DNA of 43,848 nucleotides from Planctomycetaceae bacterium (GTDB lineage: Bacteria > Planctomycetota > Planctomycetia > Planctomycetales > Planctomycetaceae): positions 1-43,848 of the forward strand of contig JAKFVC010000066.1 of NCBI GenBank assembly GCA_021732415.1, read 5' to 3'. The notes below the pieces were generated by a model. It saw nothing but the letters and a program-made list of their open reading frames with translations. It made no database searches and was not told where the DNA came from. The translations under genes were made by a program, and so were the position numbers. Of the stretch, positions 1 through 9,070 are shown one piece after another. The first letter of the stretch is position 1. Each line of letters starts with the position of its first letter.

Positions 1-112
1 CATTTTACAGCGCGACACTTCGGTCAAAGACAACATCCGCGGCAAACGACTCCGCGCCGGCTGGGACGAGGACGTCCTCGAACAAATTTGGACCGCTTTT
101 TCCGCGGTTTAA
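1..112 (+). CDS. ISAs1-family transposase, C-terminal end (partial)
   Basis: An open frame runs in from the left edge (first full codon at base 2) and stops with TAA at 110-112, giving about 36 residues with the core SVKDNIRGKRLRAGWDED. From memory, transposases of the ISAs1 (H-repeat) family end in a similar pattern: a short basic stretch of the type KGKRLKAGWDD followed by about ten residues. If this is right, it is the last part of a DDE transposase that mobilises its own insertion sequence. Only the tail is visible, so activity cannot be judged. A possible terminal repeat lies just downstream at 117-127. It could instead be the end of another basic protein. Confidence 0.6.
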   Translation, partial: ILQRDTSVKDNIRGKRLRAGWDEDVLEQIWTAFSAV

Positions 113-116
113 CATG

Positions 117-127
117 CAATTGCCCTG
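117..127 (+). repeat. Possible right terminal inverted repeat of the ISAs1-like element
   Basis: CAATTGCCCTG lies 4 bases after the transposase stop codon. Its reverse complement begins CAGGGCAATT, which resembles the CAGGG-type ends I associate with ISAs1 elements. The matching left end is outside the window, so this rests on position and resemblance only. Confidence 0.35.
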
Positions 128-227
128 GGTGCGGAGCGGCCAATTGATGATTGTATCCTCGTAAGGTGATTATGGCAGCCGACAGGAGTTTTTTGACGCT
201 TTGACGCGTTGTCGGATCATTCTGAAA

Positions 228-623
228 TCAATTTCGGACATGGTCGTTGTGACCCCGATACCGTTGATCAACTGTAGGTCGATTGAATGATCCACCGTAT
301 CCGACGCTGGAATTCGGATGAAAATCGCCATGCACTGGGTCGTAGGTTCCCCGTGTCCGGATCACCGGCGTGACCGGACGATATGCCCATTGGCCAGGAT
401 TTGAAAGAGCGTGACTGTTACCGATGCCGTAGTTCGAGCCCGAACCAAATCCGTTCCCCGAATGTGCGTTCAAGTACCCAGTGCCGCCATAATTCTGGTA
501 CCCATTTTCGTAACGATTGTTCGGCCCACAGTTATTGGATTGTGTGTTGCCGTATCCCCAGCCTTGCGCCAAAACCGGAGTACCAGCGGAGGCCAGAATG
601 GCGGCCAATAAAAAAGTCTTCAT
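228..623 (-). CDS. Small secreted Gly/Asn/Tyr-rich protein
   Basis: The 131-residue product has a clear Sec signal peptide (MKTFLLAAILASAGTPVLAQ, cleavage after VLA likely). The mature part is low complexity and rich in Gly, Asn, Tyr and Ser (about residues 20-80), with a His/Asp/Arg-containing tail (HGDFHPN, YRGHNDHVRN). The ATG at 623 has an AAGGAT ribosome-binding site about 8 bases upstream. I recognise no domain. It is probably a periplasmic or cell-surface protein, and the scattered His and Asn could bind metal weakly, but that is inference from its neighbours. It is transcribed away from the similar low-complexity protein at 1066. Confidence 0.6.
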   Translation of the reverse strand: MKTFLLAAILASAGTPVLAQGWGYGNTQSNNCGPNNRYENGYQNYGGTGYLNAHSGNGFGSGSNYGIGNSHALSNPGQWAYRPVTPVIRTRGTYDPVHGDFHPNSSVGYGGSFNRPTVDQRYRGHNDHVRN

Positions 624-1065
624 TGCTTACATCCTTCAGCGGTTTGAGTCGAGTTTGCACCGCACATCGCGGCGAAACCCTGTCATGGCGAAGCATATGC
701 CAACGAAGAAATTTCCAATCTGCATTGCGTTTACTGCGAATTCTTGCGAATCGCGTTAACACCAGACAGCCATCACAGGCATTTCGAAGTCCAATTGATT
801 TACTCGAAGTCTCTCTGACGACGGAAGTCGATGTTGGATTGATCGCTACGGAAATTGTCATCAAAGTGACATCACACTTGTCATTCTGACAACGCTAGAA
901 GCGAAGTGGGGAGACAGCGCTGTCGCTTGATTTCTCGACAAAGCGACGCATACCGGCTAATTCGGCGGGAGGGCACACCGGTTGCGTATCGAATTGCTGA
1001 GAGGCCACCTTGGTCGCGAAAAAGGGGTCGTGAAAGGAACTGTTCTTCAAGACGGAGATTCGACG
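624..1065. promoter_or_regulatory. Divergent intergenic region with two TGTCA/TGACA dyads
   Basis: About 440 bases separate two divergent small secreted-protein genes, and I see no convincing gene inside. The clearest structure is at 855-892: TTGTCA (855-860) faces TGACA (867-871), and TTGTCA (878-883) faces TGACAA (887-892) with a 3-base centre. Two dyads of the same half-site about 20 bases apart look like paired operators for a dimeric regulator. I could not match the site to a named regulator, and no clear -35/-10 pair was recognised. Confidence 0.35.
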
Positions 1066-1479
1066 ATGAAAGCGGTTGTTACAGCGGGCTTGTTGTTGAT
1101 GGTTAGTATTGTTGCCGCGCCGGGAGAAGCCCCGGCTTCCGATCACCACGGTCACTATTCATCTCATCATCATGGGCATGGACACTATCACCACGGTGGG
1201 TATGGCGGCATCTCGTTTTACGCACCGAGTTACGGTGGGTCAGCCGGGTACTATTCGCCGCAGTACTACCCCTCGACGACGGCGTACGCGCCTTCGTCTA
1301 TCTACTCAGCAGCACCGGTCTATGCGCCCGCGCAAATTTACGGACCCGCTTATCCCGCTTATAGTTCGCCACAGTTTTATGGCGGCTGGCACGGTCTCTA
1401 CTCCGGGCACAGTCACCACGGCGGCCACGGGTATCACGGCGGGCATGGACATGGTCACGGTGGGCATGGCCATCATTAA
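1066..1479 (+). CDS. Secreted His/Gly/Tyr-rich protein
   Basis: I chose the ATG at 1066 because a GGAG ribosome-binding site precedes it and it opens directly into a signal peptide (MKAVVTAGLLLMVSIVAA). The upstream in-frame ATG at 982 would put 28 charged residues before that. The mature 137-residue precursor has an N-terminal His cluster (DHHGHYSSHHHGHGHYHHGG), a Tyr/Pro/Ser/Ala-rich middle and a C-terminal tail of His-Gly repeats. Such His clusters suit a periplasmic buffer for Ni, Cu, Zn or Co, which agrees with the metal-export genes nearby. No catalytic domain is visible, and function is inferred from composition and context. Confidence 0.65.
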   Translation: MKAVVTAGLLLMVSIVAAPGEAPASDHHGHYSSHHHGHGHYHHGGYGGISFYAPSYGGSAGYYSPQYYPSTTAYAPSSIYSAAPVYAPAQIYGPAYPAYSSPQFYGGWHGLYSGHSHHGGHGYHGGHGHGHGGHGHH

Positions 1480-1548
1480 GTCATGCACGTGAATAAAACA
1501 AAGTATGGCTGGCAATCGCTGATGGACACTTAACCGTCATAGGCGTGT

Positions 1549-2691
1549 TCAAGCCATTCTTAGCGCGGGCACGATTTCCGCTCGGGATGCTTGCCAGGCT
1601 GGGACAACGCCCGCCAGAAGGCCAACCAGCAAAGAGGCTATGACCCCTATCATTGCGAGCGATAATGATGGCATGAACGCAATCAAGATTCCTTCAGTAC
1701 CCAATGCCAAGCTCCCTGATTGAAGAATTGCTAAAGCGGTACCCGTGCCGAGGATGCCGCCGACTAGGCTGACAACGAGGCTCTCGCTGATGATGAACGC
1801 GAAAATGTGCCAGCCTGTAAAGCCGATCGTTTGCAGGACCGCATGCTCGCGGAGACGGTCTTGCACACCCATCACAGTCGTCGTGGCAACGAGTCCTAGA
1901 ACCATCGCGACGCAGGCCAGACCCAGATAGCGAGTGAAGCCAACCAGTTCGACAAGATCACCCACAGCTTTCGCCTGAAAGGCTCCTTTTGTGCGCGTAT
2001 TGGTCGCGATGGGTCCGCTGCGATAGAGATCATCGATCTGCTTGCAGGCCGCTTGAGCATCAGCGGTTTCATCCAGCAAGACTTCCACTTGCGTGGCCGT
2101 TCCCACAGAGTTCAACCCGCGGGTCCGTTGCAGGAATTCCAGGTGGGTGTAGATCATGCTCTCCTCCGTTGGCACGGACGACGAGAAGATGCCTGCGACA
2201 GTGACGGTCAGCGCGCCGATCGAAAATTTCTGCCCAACGGACAACTTTCGCCGTTGGGCGACCCCTCGACCAACCAAGGCGGCATCGCGCTGGTGCTCGA
2301 ATTGTGACCAGTCGCCTTCACTCAGTGCGATCGGTCGGACACTCCGGAGCTTTTCGGCGGGTAGGCCGTTGAAGACTACGACATCGAGGCTCGCCCGGCA
2401 GTTGTTCATGTAGACCTTGATTGGCACCGCGTCTTTCACTCCGGGCAACTTACGGATGCGGAGCGCATAGTCTTCGGGCAACTTGCTCGTGCTGGGGCAG
2501 AAACGATTCGCCTGAAAGACGATCAAAGATCGATCCTGACGCTGTTCATAAAGCAGGCGATCCAGTCCTTCTTGAACTGCCCCTACAAAGGAGAATACGA
2601 ACATCGCCACGGCTGTCCCGCTTACGGTGAGCAGGGTTCGCGTGCGATGACGCCACAGGGTCTTCAGAATGTAGGGAATGAAGCGCAGCAT
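1549..2691 (-). CDS. ABC exporter permease, MacB/FtsX type (second permease)
   Basis: This 380-residue inner-membrane protein has the MacB/LolC/FtsX layout: one N-terminal membrane segment (about residues 17-40, TLLTVSGTAVAMFVFSFVGA), a periplasmic domain of roughly 200 residues, then three C-terminal membrane segments starting near residue 255, ending with a charged tail (ASRAEIVPALRMA). It starts 3 bases after the stop of the ATPase gene at 2695-3405, so the two are translationally close. These permeases transmit ATP-driven movement to periplasmic partners rather than forming a classic channel. It differs from the permease at 5637-6806 at the same locus, suggesting a heterodimer. The substrate is unknown; metal or metal-complex export is inferred from context. 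Confidence 0.85.
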   Translation of the reverse strand: MLRFIPYILKTLWRHRTRTLLTVSGTAVAMFVFSFVGAVQEGLDRLLYEQRQDRSLIVFQANRFCPSTSKLPEDYALRIRKLPGVKDAVPIKVYMNNCRASLDVVVFNGLPAEKLRSVRPIALSEGDWSQFEHQRDAALVGRGVAQRRKLSVGQKFSIGALTVTVAGIFSSSVPTEESMIYTHLEFLQRTRGLNSVGTATQVEVLLDETADAQAACKQIDDLYRSGPIATNTRTKGAFQAKAVGDLVELVGFTRYLGLACVAMVLGLVATTTVMGVQDRLREHAVLQTIGFTGWHIFAFIISESLVVSLVGGILGTGTALAILQSGSLALGTEGILIAFMPSLSLAMIGVIASLLVGLLAGVVPAWQASRAEIVPALRMA

Positions 2692-2694
2692 GTC

Positions 2695-3405
2695 TTATTT
2701 CCCTCCGACAGCGGTCAGTGACCCCATCGGCGACGACTCGACGAACACACCCTTTTCCAAACGAAGGCGGCGCGTAGCAATCAGTGCCGCATGGGGGTCG
2801 TGAGTGACCATTAGCAAAGTTATCCCCAACTCAGTGTTGAGTCGTTGCAACAAGGCGAGAATTTGCTCAGTTGTTTCCGCGTCGAGATCGCCCGTCGGTT
2901 CATCGGCCACGATGATGGTAGGATTGGCGACGAGTGCCCGCGCGATACCCACGCGTTGTTCTTGACCGCCAGAAAGTTGCCGGGGATAGTGGTCGGCCCG
3001 ATCCGTCAGACTCACCGCTTCCAAGGCAATATTGACGCGTTTCTGTCGGTCGCGGGATGACAGGCCCAAGAGCAGCAGCGGCAGTTCGATGTTCTCGTAG
3101 GCCGTCAGCACCGGCACGAGATTGTGCATCTGGAAAATGTATCCGACGTTCTCGGCCCGCCATCGGGCGAGGCGTGTGCGCGACAATTGAGTGATGATTT
3201 CGCCATCGACGCGAATCTCCCCTGATGTTGGCCGGTCGATACCTGCAATCAAATTGAGCAGCGTGCTCTTGCCTGAACCGCTGGCTCCCATCAACGAGAT
3301 GAAATCGCCACGCTCAATCGTGAGGTCGGCATTTTTGAGCGGCGCGATCTTCTGGTCGCCCTTGATGTACTCTTTGGTGATTTGCCGGACTTCAACCAAG
3401 GACAT
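2695..3405 (-). CDS. ABC exporter ATP-binding protein, MacB/LolD type
   Basis: This 236-residue cytoplasmic nucleotide-binding subunit has a full motif set: Walker [10 protein letters not shown] (about residues 40-48), the Q-loop in IFQMHN, the signature [15 protein letters not shown] (about residues 143-157), Walker [13 protein letters not shown] (about residues 164-175) and the switch His in [10 protein letters not shown]. The signature has GGQEQ rather than the usual GGQQQ. It sits between the membrane-fusion protein gene (10-base gap) and the second permease gene (3-base gap) in one minus-strand operon, so it should power that exporter. Length and motifs fit the LolD/MacB subfamily well. 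Confidence 0.9.
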   Translation of the reverse strand: MSLVEVRQITKEYIKGDQKIAPLKNADLTIERGDFISLMGASGSGKSTLLNLIAGIDRPTSGEIRVDGEIITQLSRTRLARWRAENVGYIFQMHNLVPVLTAYENIELPLLLLGLSSRDRQKRVNIALEAVSLTDRADHYPRQLSGGQEQRVGIARALVANPTIIVADEPTGDLDAETTEQILALLQRLNTELGITLLMVTHDPHAALIATRRLRLEKGVFVESSPMGSLTAVGGK

Positions 3406-3415
3406 GTTCCCACCT

Positions 3416-5041
3416 TTACTCTTTCGCGCCGTGGCGATGAATCTGTGACGACTTGACGGCGGGCTTTTCGGCCGAAGACGCCGTCAACGAGTCGCGGCCC
3501 AAGGTCGGGTCTTGGCCCGTAATGCGAATCCGTGCGCCGTCGACGAGGGTTTCACGCCCTCCGGCAATCAAGCGATCGCCGACGTTTACCCCGGTGACGA
3601 CCTCGACCTGGCCATCGGCTGTTGACGAGCCAACTGTGATACGGCGCACTTTAGCGGTTCCCGAGGTTTGATCGGCGAGCCAGACGGTGGCTTCGTTTCC
3701 CGATCCTTGAATAACCTCACGCGGGACGAGTAAACGCAGCGGCGGCGTGCTGCCTTCATTGCTCGGTCGCGGCGGCGCGAGAAAGGTAACCTGCACCAAC
3801 ATGTCCGGCTTGATTACCGCCGGTGGGTCATCGATCGTCAACTTCACTTGCAACGTGTTCTTCTGGATGTCCGTCAGGGCGGTTGCGAAGAGCACGTGGC
3901 CAACCAGTGCTTTCGGACTGGCGGGGGTTTCGATTCTCACAGCCTGACCGGTCAGAACTTGCGGGACATCATCCAACCGCACGTCCGCCCGAACCTGCAA
4001 ACTCTTCGGATCGTACATCGTGACGACCGTGCTGGCGTCGTATGCTGCAACCTGCGTGATCCCCATCAGTCGACTCCCCGGTTTAGCCACCAATGCCAGG
4101 ATGTGACCCGCCGACCGGGCCTTTACTTCGGTCCGTTCGAGTTTGAGTCGAGCGGCATCACGCGCGGCACGGGCCTGTTGGACCTGGGCTTCCGATGCCT
4201 GCACTTTGGCCTGCATCTCGGCAACTTGGCGCGTTTCATCAACTTTGAGTTCCAACTGCCGGCGCAGCACATCGCGTCGCTTTGCCGAGGCTTGCCGTTC
4301 TCGTTCCAGCGAAATGGCTTGTTGCCGATACTCATCGAGTCGGGCGGAGGCAGTCTCCAATTCACTTTTGACTCGTTGGACGGTGATGGCCGGAACAGCT
4401 TCACCCGCTTTCTGCTTGCTCGCCAGTTCGGCCACAGCAAAATCCCGCTGCGCTTCGCCCGCGCGAGTCAAGGACGGCAATCGAGCCAGTTCTGTTTCTA
4501 TCTTCGACAAAGTCGCTTCGGCATCGGCGAGTGATGCCTGCAACACAATTGGTTCGTCGAAGAGGGTCTTTGCCGCTGCTAAGGCGGCCCGCGCCGAAAG
4601 GACTTCCGCTTCACGTAAGCGAACATCCGCCTCGGCGCGTTCCAGCTCGATTTCCGAATCGCGGCGAATCAGGCGGGCAACCACTTGTCCGGCCTCCACA
4701 GCCTGGCCTTCGACGACCAGCATCTCCTCAATGATCCCTTCCGTCAGGGCGGACACGACGACCGCTTGGGGACGCGGTTCGACCCAGCCTGCGGCTTGAA
4801 AGAGCGGCGTGTCCGCGGCAACGACTTCAGACCGACTGGCCATGACGGAAACAATGGTTACCGGCTGCGCTGGCCATAAACTGTCGCGCAATGACCAGCC
4901 CAACACTCCGGTGAAACCGGCGAGGATCACCGCGGGCGCAAGGTACCGCGTCACAAGGTTTCGCGGACGACGAACGACGTGCCCCGCAGTGCGCGGGGCA
5001 CGTTGAACCGCCAATTCCTGAAGATTCACCGGCATCGTCAT
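3416..5041 (-). CDS. Membrane-fusion (HlyD/MacA-like) periplasmic adaptor of the ABC exporter
   Basis: The ATG at 5041 is preferred over the in-frame TTG at 5059, since an AAGGA ribosome-binding site lies about 10 bases before it. The 541-residue protein has a short cytoplasmic N-terminus, one membrane anchor (near residues 34-55), a first lipoyl half ([24 protein letters not shown]), a long alpha-helical hairpin rich in Glu, Arg, Ala and Gln (about residues 125-290), a second lipoyl half and a beta-barrel domain. It would bridge the MacB-like permeases to an outer-membrane channel. No channel gene lies in the operon, and the TolC-like protein at 9515 is the only candidate in the window. Confidence 0.85.
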   Translation of the reverse strand: MTMPVNLQELAVQRAPRTAGHVVRRPRNLVTRYLAPAVILAGFTGVLGWSLRDSLWPAQPVTIVSVMASRSEVVAADTPLFQAAGWVEPRPQAVVVSALTEGIIEEMLVVEGQAVEAGQVVARLIRRDSEIELERAEADVRLREAEVLSARAALAAAKTLFDEPIVLQASLADAEATLSKIETELARLPSLTRAGEAQRDFAVAELASKQKAGEAVPAITVQRVKSELETASARLDEYRQQAISLERERQASAKRRDVLRRQLELKVDETRQVAEMQAKVQASEAQVQQARAARDAARLKLERTEVKARSAGHILALVAKPGSRLMGITQVAAYDASTVVTMYDPKSLQVRADVRLDDVPQVLTGQAVRIETPASPKALVGHVLFATALTDIQKNTLQVKLTIDDPPAVIKPDMLVQVTFLAPPRPSNEGSTPPLRLLVPREVIQGSGNEATVWLADQTSGTAKVRRITVGSSTADGQVEVVTGVNVGDRLIAGGRETLVDGARIRITGQDPTLGRDSLTASSAEKPAVKSSQIHRHGAKE

Positions 5042-5061
5042 CGGACGAGTCCTTGCCAAGA

Positions 5062-5607
5062 CTATTTCGATTCTGCTTCGGGCACGATGAACACACCGCT
5101 GGCCAATACGGTCAAGTTTCCGGCTTCGTCGCGTTTGGCTTTCCCCTTCACAACGACCGTCTGCAATTCTTTCACCCCCAGAAGTTTCCGGGCATCCTGT
5201 TCGACCGTGCCGCCCGCGGCGTCGACAACTTTAATCATCGCCCGGTTCTTGGGGAGTTGATCCGTCGAGCAGCAGTAATCCCAAGGGGTCGGGCAACCTT
5301 CGCTCGGTTTGCACGGCTCCAGTTTTGGATCGACGATTGTAAAAGCCGCACGACCATCGACCCACGGACTCGTCCCACCCCCGATGCGACCCAGGATTGT
5401 CACGTCAACGCCGTCTTCGGCTGACTCGCGCACTTCGGCGACGGGTTTCGCATCTACCGGTTGCTCGCTCAACAGCATGTCCGTGCCAGCCGCGGAAGCG
5501 GCGGCTGGGGTAGTGGTTGTTTGCGTTGTCGGCACCGTGGCGGAGTGCCCGCAACCCACGATGGCCAACGTCAGACTCATCAATGCTGTCCAAATTCCCT
5601 TAGCCAT
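5062..5607 (-). CDS. Lipoprotein with Cys cluster, exporter-associated
   Basis: A much longer open frame covers this gene, but the real start is the ATG at 5607: it has an AAGGATGAGACA leader and begins a lipoprotein signal (MAKGIWTALMSLTLAIVGC) with lipidation at Cys19. The 181-residue product continues with a Thr/Ala-rich linker, then a compact domain with the Cys pattern CKPSEGCPTPWDYCC and a C-terminal beta-rich segment (LQTVVVKGKAKRDEAGNLTVLASGVFI) that resembles an OB-like fold. It lies between the first permease and the adaptor, so it is likely an accessory of that exporter. The Cys cluster may bind metal. No named family was recognised. Confidence 0.7.
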   Translation of the reverse strand: MAKGIWTALMSLTLAIVGCGHSATVPTTQTTTTPAAASAAGTDMLLSEQPVDAKPVAEVRESAEDGVDVTILGRIGGGTSPWVDGRAAFTIVDPKLEPCKPSEGCPTPWDYCCSTDQLPKNRAMIKVVDAAGGTVEQDARKLLGVKELQTVVVKGKAKRDEAGNLTVLASGVFIVPEAESK

Positions 5608-5636
5608 TGTCTCATCCTTCGGTTGAAAGTGAAAAA

Positions 5637-6806
5637 TCAGATGGCCTTTAGGCCATCCACCACCGGCATCCGCAGCGCCCGCCAGGCGGGAGGGAGCGAA
5701 CCCAATACGCCAATCGCGAGCCCCGTTGATAACCCGTACAACAACGACACGCTGTCCAATCGCAGCGTGAAAGCTCCCATCGTGAACCGCACGGCCAGCC
5801 CGTTGAGCAGGGGCAACGCCGCCGCCGCCGCCAGCAGTGAGCCTGCCGCGGCCAACAACACGCCCTCCTGCACGATGCTGAGAGCGATTGCCCGCCGCGA
5901 GAAGCCGATCGTTTGAAGCATCGCCAACTCGCGCACCCGCCCCACAACCGCTCCATACATCGTGTTGAGACCCGCGAACGCACCGGCCCCCGACACCAGC
6001 AGCACGATCAGCCAAGCCACGCTGCGAACCGGTCCATAGTGCGTTTGCAGCGATGCGTAATAGCTCAACTCCGGCGTGGCTTCCCATTCGAGATCGACGC
6101 GTTCTTTGCAGAACTCGCTAACATCGGCGAGACCTTTGAGTTCACTGACCGCGACCGCGACAAGACTCAAGTCCTGACGCTTCATTGCCTGTTGCAGGTC
6201 ATCGACGAGGCACCAGATTTCCGATTCGAATGCCGCTCCCGCGGCGGCGAAGCGACCGCTGATTTTCCAGGGGCGGCCTTCAATCCGCACCGTTCGACCG
6301 ATCACCAATTCCGCGGGATCACACCCCAACTTGGCCGCCGCCAGTCGTCCCACGATGGCTTCCCCCGCGGCTGGCCAGGTTCCTTCGATCAGTTGGAATT
6401 GGCGACGGACGAGCGGGGCGGCGAGCGTGACGCCCCGCACGAGTCCCATCGCGGGCTCTTTCACGGATTCCGTCGTGATCTCCGTTCCGAGGTACAACTC
6501 GGGAGAAACGTGCTTCTGGCGGTAGCGCGTCTCGACCCGTCCCAAGCTGGCGGAGAGCACTCCGGCCCCTTGACCGGGAATCGTGGAATTTTCAATGTTC
6601 TCGCCCGCACCGAGCGAATGCACAAGAACGACCAGCGGATCACCGCTGACCGCGAGCGATGTCTCCAAGCCACGGACGAATGCCACGACGAGAAAGACGA
6701 GAAAGACCACCGTTCCCAGTCCCAGCAGCGTGAGCGCACTGCGACCGGGTCGCCGCAACAGATTGCGAATGCCGTAGTCCCACGGGAGCGGTCGAAACAT
6801 CAACAT
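5637..6806 (-). CDS. ABC exporter permease, MacB/FtsX type (first permease)
   Basis: This 389-residue protein has an N-terminal membrane segment after a basic start ([20 protein letters not shown], then [14 protein letters not shown]), a periplasmic domain, and three C-terminal membrane segments beginning near residue 265 ([17 protein letters not shown]) with the FtsX-like sequence [19 protein letters not shown]. Two in-frame ATGs (6806 and 6800) are possible starts, and neither has a strong ribosome-binding site. It is the first exporter gene of the minus-strand operon 6806 to 1549. Together with the second permease it probably makes a heterodimer served by one ATPase. Confidence 0.85.
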   Translation of the reverse strand: MLMFRPLPWDYGIRNLLRRPGRSALTLLGLGTVVFLVFLVVAFVRGLETSLAVSGDPLVVLVHSLGAGENIENSTIPGQGAGVLSASLGRVETRYRQKHVSPELYLGTEITTESVKEPAMGLVRGVTLAAPLVRRQFQLIEGTWPAAGEAIVGRLAAAKLGCDPAELVIGRTVRIEGRPWKISGRFAAAGAAFESEIWCLVDDLQQAMKRQDLSLVAVAVSELKGLADVSEFCKERVDLEWEATPELSYYASLQTHYGPVRSVAWLIVLLVSGAGAFAGLNTMYGAVVGRVRELAMLQTIGFSRRAIALSIVQEGVLLAAAGSLLAAAAALPLLNGLAVRFTMGAFTLRLDSVSLLYGLSTGLAIGVLGSLPPAWRALRMPVVDGLKAI

Positions 6807-6870
6807 GGAGATCGATCAAGTGGAAGCGGTGTATCTGACGCAGAAGTTAAATTCGCGTGGCAGGCAGTTT

Positions 6871-7209
6871 CTAGGCTTTGGGTTTAGACTTGAACGTGCC
6901 ACTCGGTCCGGTGAGAGAGGTTGGTGTCTTACCAATGCTCTCCATCGCCTCCCACAGCGTTTTCGGGGACAGTGTCTTCCCGGCGGCCGGGGTTACGGTG
7001 ACCGTTTTCGTGGGAATATCGCACGTAATCTTGCCCACCTCAGGCATCAGCTTCAGCTTTGCCGTGATCTTGGTGACACAGCCCCCACACATTTCTCCCA
7101 CGGCCATCACCGTCTCTTGACTCTTCACAACCGGTTCCGCGGCCGTGTTCACTTCCACCAGACCAACCAACAGGAGACCAATCGTCATCAACCACTGTTT
7201 TGCGAACAT
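6871..7209 (-). CDS. Secreted HMA-domain metal-binding protein
   Basis: The ATG at 7209 follows a GAGG-containing leader and opens a signal peptide (MFAKQWLMTIGLLLVGLVEV); the longer upstream frame has no signal. The mature part of the 112-residue protein is one ferredoxin-like HMA domain with the metal loop EMCGGCVTKI, in place of the usual GMTCxxC. The rest fits the family (PEVGKITCDIPTKTVTVTP, LWEAMESIGKTP). Being exported, it should carry Cu(I), Ag(I) or Zn(II) in the periplasm rather than deliver it in the cytoplasm like CopZ. It sits just upstream of the ABC exporter on the same strand and may hand metal to it. Confidence 0.8.
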   Translation of the reverse strand: MFAKQWLMTIGLLLVGLVEVNTAAEPVVKSQETVMAVGEMCGGCVTKITAKLKLMPEVGKITCDIPTKTVTVTPAAGKTLSPKTLWEAMESIGKTPTSLTGPSGTFKSKPKA

Positions 7210-7427
7210 GCGTAGCGTCCTCTTGGAAGAGAGTGAAGATAATGCTGGAAACTGAAGGCGCGGTGACGTGCCGCGGCGACTTCTGATGCAGCAGGGCTGA
7301 GCTTCGTCACCGCGGGATGTGACCCCATAGCAACGCAAGCGACAACGGGGTGAGACAAGGCGATTAGAAATCACCGCCAGTGAGATTCACGGGTCGATGA
7401 GAAACCCGCGAAACAGGTCTTTGTGAA

Positions 7428-7844
7428 TTAGACCTGCAAAGAATGAAGCGCGAGATGCAGCGACCGCCCTAGTCGCAGTCGGCTTATCGCCGAACGATTA
7501 TCCTGGCTCTCTTCCGTGTGGAAGAGCAGACCGGGAGCGACAATCAGGAGAGGACCGACGTGACAAGACGACGGGCAATCCAAATTGACCACCACACTAT
7601 CGGTGATTAACGCACCGTTACAGATGCAGTCGCAGCGCTGCTCAGTAGGATGCGTCGGAGTCGGCGTGTCCGAATTGGTTTGATGGCGTGAACAGCAACA
7701 ACACCGACCGGAGCAAGTGTCCGTAACACCGCCAGCAGTCATCCGGCCCATGCAATCGAACGGGCAGGCAATGAGGCTCACAAGCATCAGAAGAATGAGT
7801 GTCCACTCGCGCATGACAACGACATTAGCGATTTGAGGCGGCAT
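7428..7844 (-). CDS. Small secreted Cys-rich protein (recurrent family)
   Basis: I placed the start at ATG 7844, which has GGGA about 8 bases upstream; a later start at 7814 would give a tighter signal peptide (MREWTLILLMLVSLIA). The roughly 138-residue product has a hydrophobic leader, then CPFDC, a dense cluster (CSGRCCCC), a Ser/Thr/Pro/His spacer, CDCIC, and a further CPSSC before a hydrophobic stretch. The same plan recurs at 9071, 11357, 21905 and 36533. No known domain was recognised. Periplasmic binding of thiophilic metals is a reasonable inference. It lies upstream of the HMA gene on the same strand, 218 bases away. Confidence 0.55.
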   Translation of the reverse strand: MPPQIANVVVMREWTLILLMLVSLIACPFDCMGRMTAGGVTDTCSGRCCCCSRHQTNSDTPTPTHPTEQRCDCICNGALITDSVVVNLDCPSSCHVGPLLIVAPGLLFHTEESQDNRSAISRLRLGRSLHLALHSLQV

Positions 7845-8048
7845 CAAGCAATCCCAGATTCTATTCGGAGACTAGTCCCGGCGCGAGATAACCACCAAGC
7901 ACCAAGGTCGCCAAGCTCTTATTGCGTAAGATTTTCGAGAGGGTTTTGACTCATCAAAAACAGTCCGCGCAGTCGATTAAAAAATAGAGCGAGTCGGGGG
8001 CACTTGAGCCGCAACATTTCAAATGGTGAAAACGGAAGAAGAAAAACC

Positions 8049-8924
8049 ATGAGCGTTTGTTGCCGATTCGCCATCGCGCTGCTGTTACTGACGACCTCCC
8101 TCTCGCAGGCAGAAGAGCGAGTGACAGGTTTCTCGCCCGACGCGGAGAGTCTCTTTTCGTGGCGAGAGTCCCCCTGGGAATCGCCTGCCGTCGAGCGTGA
8201 TCGGTTGGTCACGGACCGGCCGCATCTTTGTGAGGCCACCAGTCTTGTGGGCTTGGGGCGCGTGCAATTGGAAACGGGCTATTCATTCTTCAATGATGAC
8301 GATGGAGGCAATCGGTCCCAGACTCACTCCTTCCCCGAACCGCTATTGCGCTGGGGGATCTTTGCTGAATGGTTCGAGCTGCGGCTGGGATACAATTACT
8401 TGTCACAGGCGGAGAAACCGGCTGTCGGCCCCACCGCACGCGTCTCCGGAAGTGACGACTTTCTGGTCGCGGCTAAGGTCGCGCTGTTTAAGCAGCACGG
8501 TTGGCTGCCGGACTTCACCGTGTTTCCGCAACTTAAAGTTCCGACGGGTTCGCCAGGGATTACGGCCGGCGAACCGCTGCCGGGAGTAAACCTCGCCTAC
8601 AGTTGGGCAGTGACTGAGGTCATTGAGATCGAATGCAATACGGTGCTCAACCGTCGTCGGGATGATGCTTCCGACTTCTATCTCGAAGTCTTTCAAGCGG
8701 TGAACTTCGAGTATGACCTCGGGGATCGATGGTTGCTGTTTACGGAGTACGCCGCCTTTGTGCCGTCGGGTAGCGATATCGCCCCGTTCCAACATTATTT
8801 CCACTACGGTGCACAGTATTTTATTACCCCCAATGTTCAAGTCGACGTTCATTCGGCCGTCGGCTTGAATCGTGCCGCCGACAACCTTGCATTCACGGGC
8901 ATCGGACTGTCCTTCCGGCGGTAG
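8049..8924 (+). CDS. Outer-membrane transporter-like protein, MetA-pathway (PF13557) type
   Basis: The ATG at 8049 has a purine-rich leader (GGAAGAAG) and starts a signal peptide (MSVCCRFAIALLLLTTSLSQ). The 291-residue protein has the family opening VTDRPHLCEATSLVGLGRVQLETGY, a HSFPEPLLRWG segment, and alternating beta strands ending in an aromatic-free GLSFRR. This matches proteins annotated as putative MetA-pathway of phenol degradation or simply transporter, which are predicted outer-membrane beta-barrels of unproven substrate. In metal islands they often accompany efflux genes. It lies first in the plus-strand group leading to the TolC-like channel. Confidence 0.75.
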   Translation: MSVCCRFAIALLLLTTSLSQAEERVTGFSPDAESLFSWRESPWESPAVERDRLVTDRPHLCEATSLVGLGRVQLETGYSFFNDDDGGNRSQTHSFPEPLLRWGIFAEWFELRLGYNYLSQAEKPAVGPTARVSGSDDFLVAAKVALFKQHGWLPDFTVFPQLKVPTGSPGITAGEPLPGVNLAYSWAVTEVIEIECNTVLNRRRDDASDFYLEVFQAVNFEYDLGDRWLLFTEYAAFVPSGSDIAPFQHYFHYGAQYFITPNVQVDVHSAVGLNRAADNLAFTGIGLSFRR

Positions 8925-9070
8925 CTGGTCGCGTGAGTCCGCCTCTAGTCGGATCGTTCCGCAAACTTTGCCGATTACACAGAGTCTCGCGGTTGCGTCC
9001 ACATAGTTGGGCTGACGACCTCATCTCGCCGATGACGGTATTGATGCGAATCGTTTGGTGAAGCGATGGA

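Noticed and set aside
383-889. Plus-strand open frame of 168 codons opposite the 228-623 gene
   Set aside because: No ribosome-binding site or recognisable domain; it overlaps a better-supported gene with a signal peptide on the other strand.
5608-6087. N-terminal extension of the lipoprotein frame at 5062
   Set aside because: It lies inside the first permease gene in another frame; the lipoprotein signal and ribosome-binding site point to the ATG at 5607.
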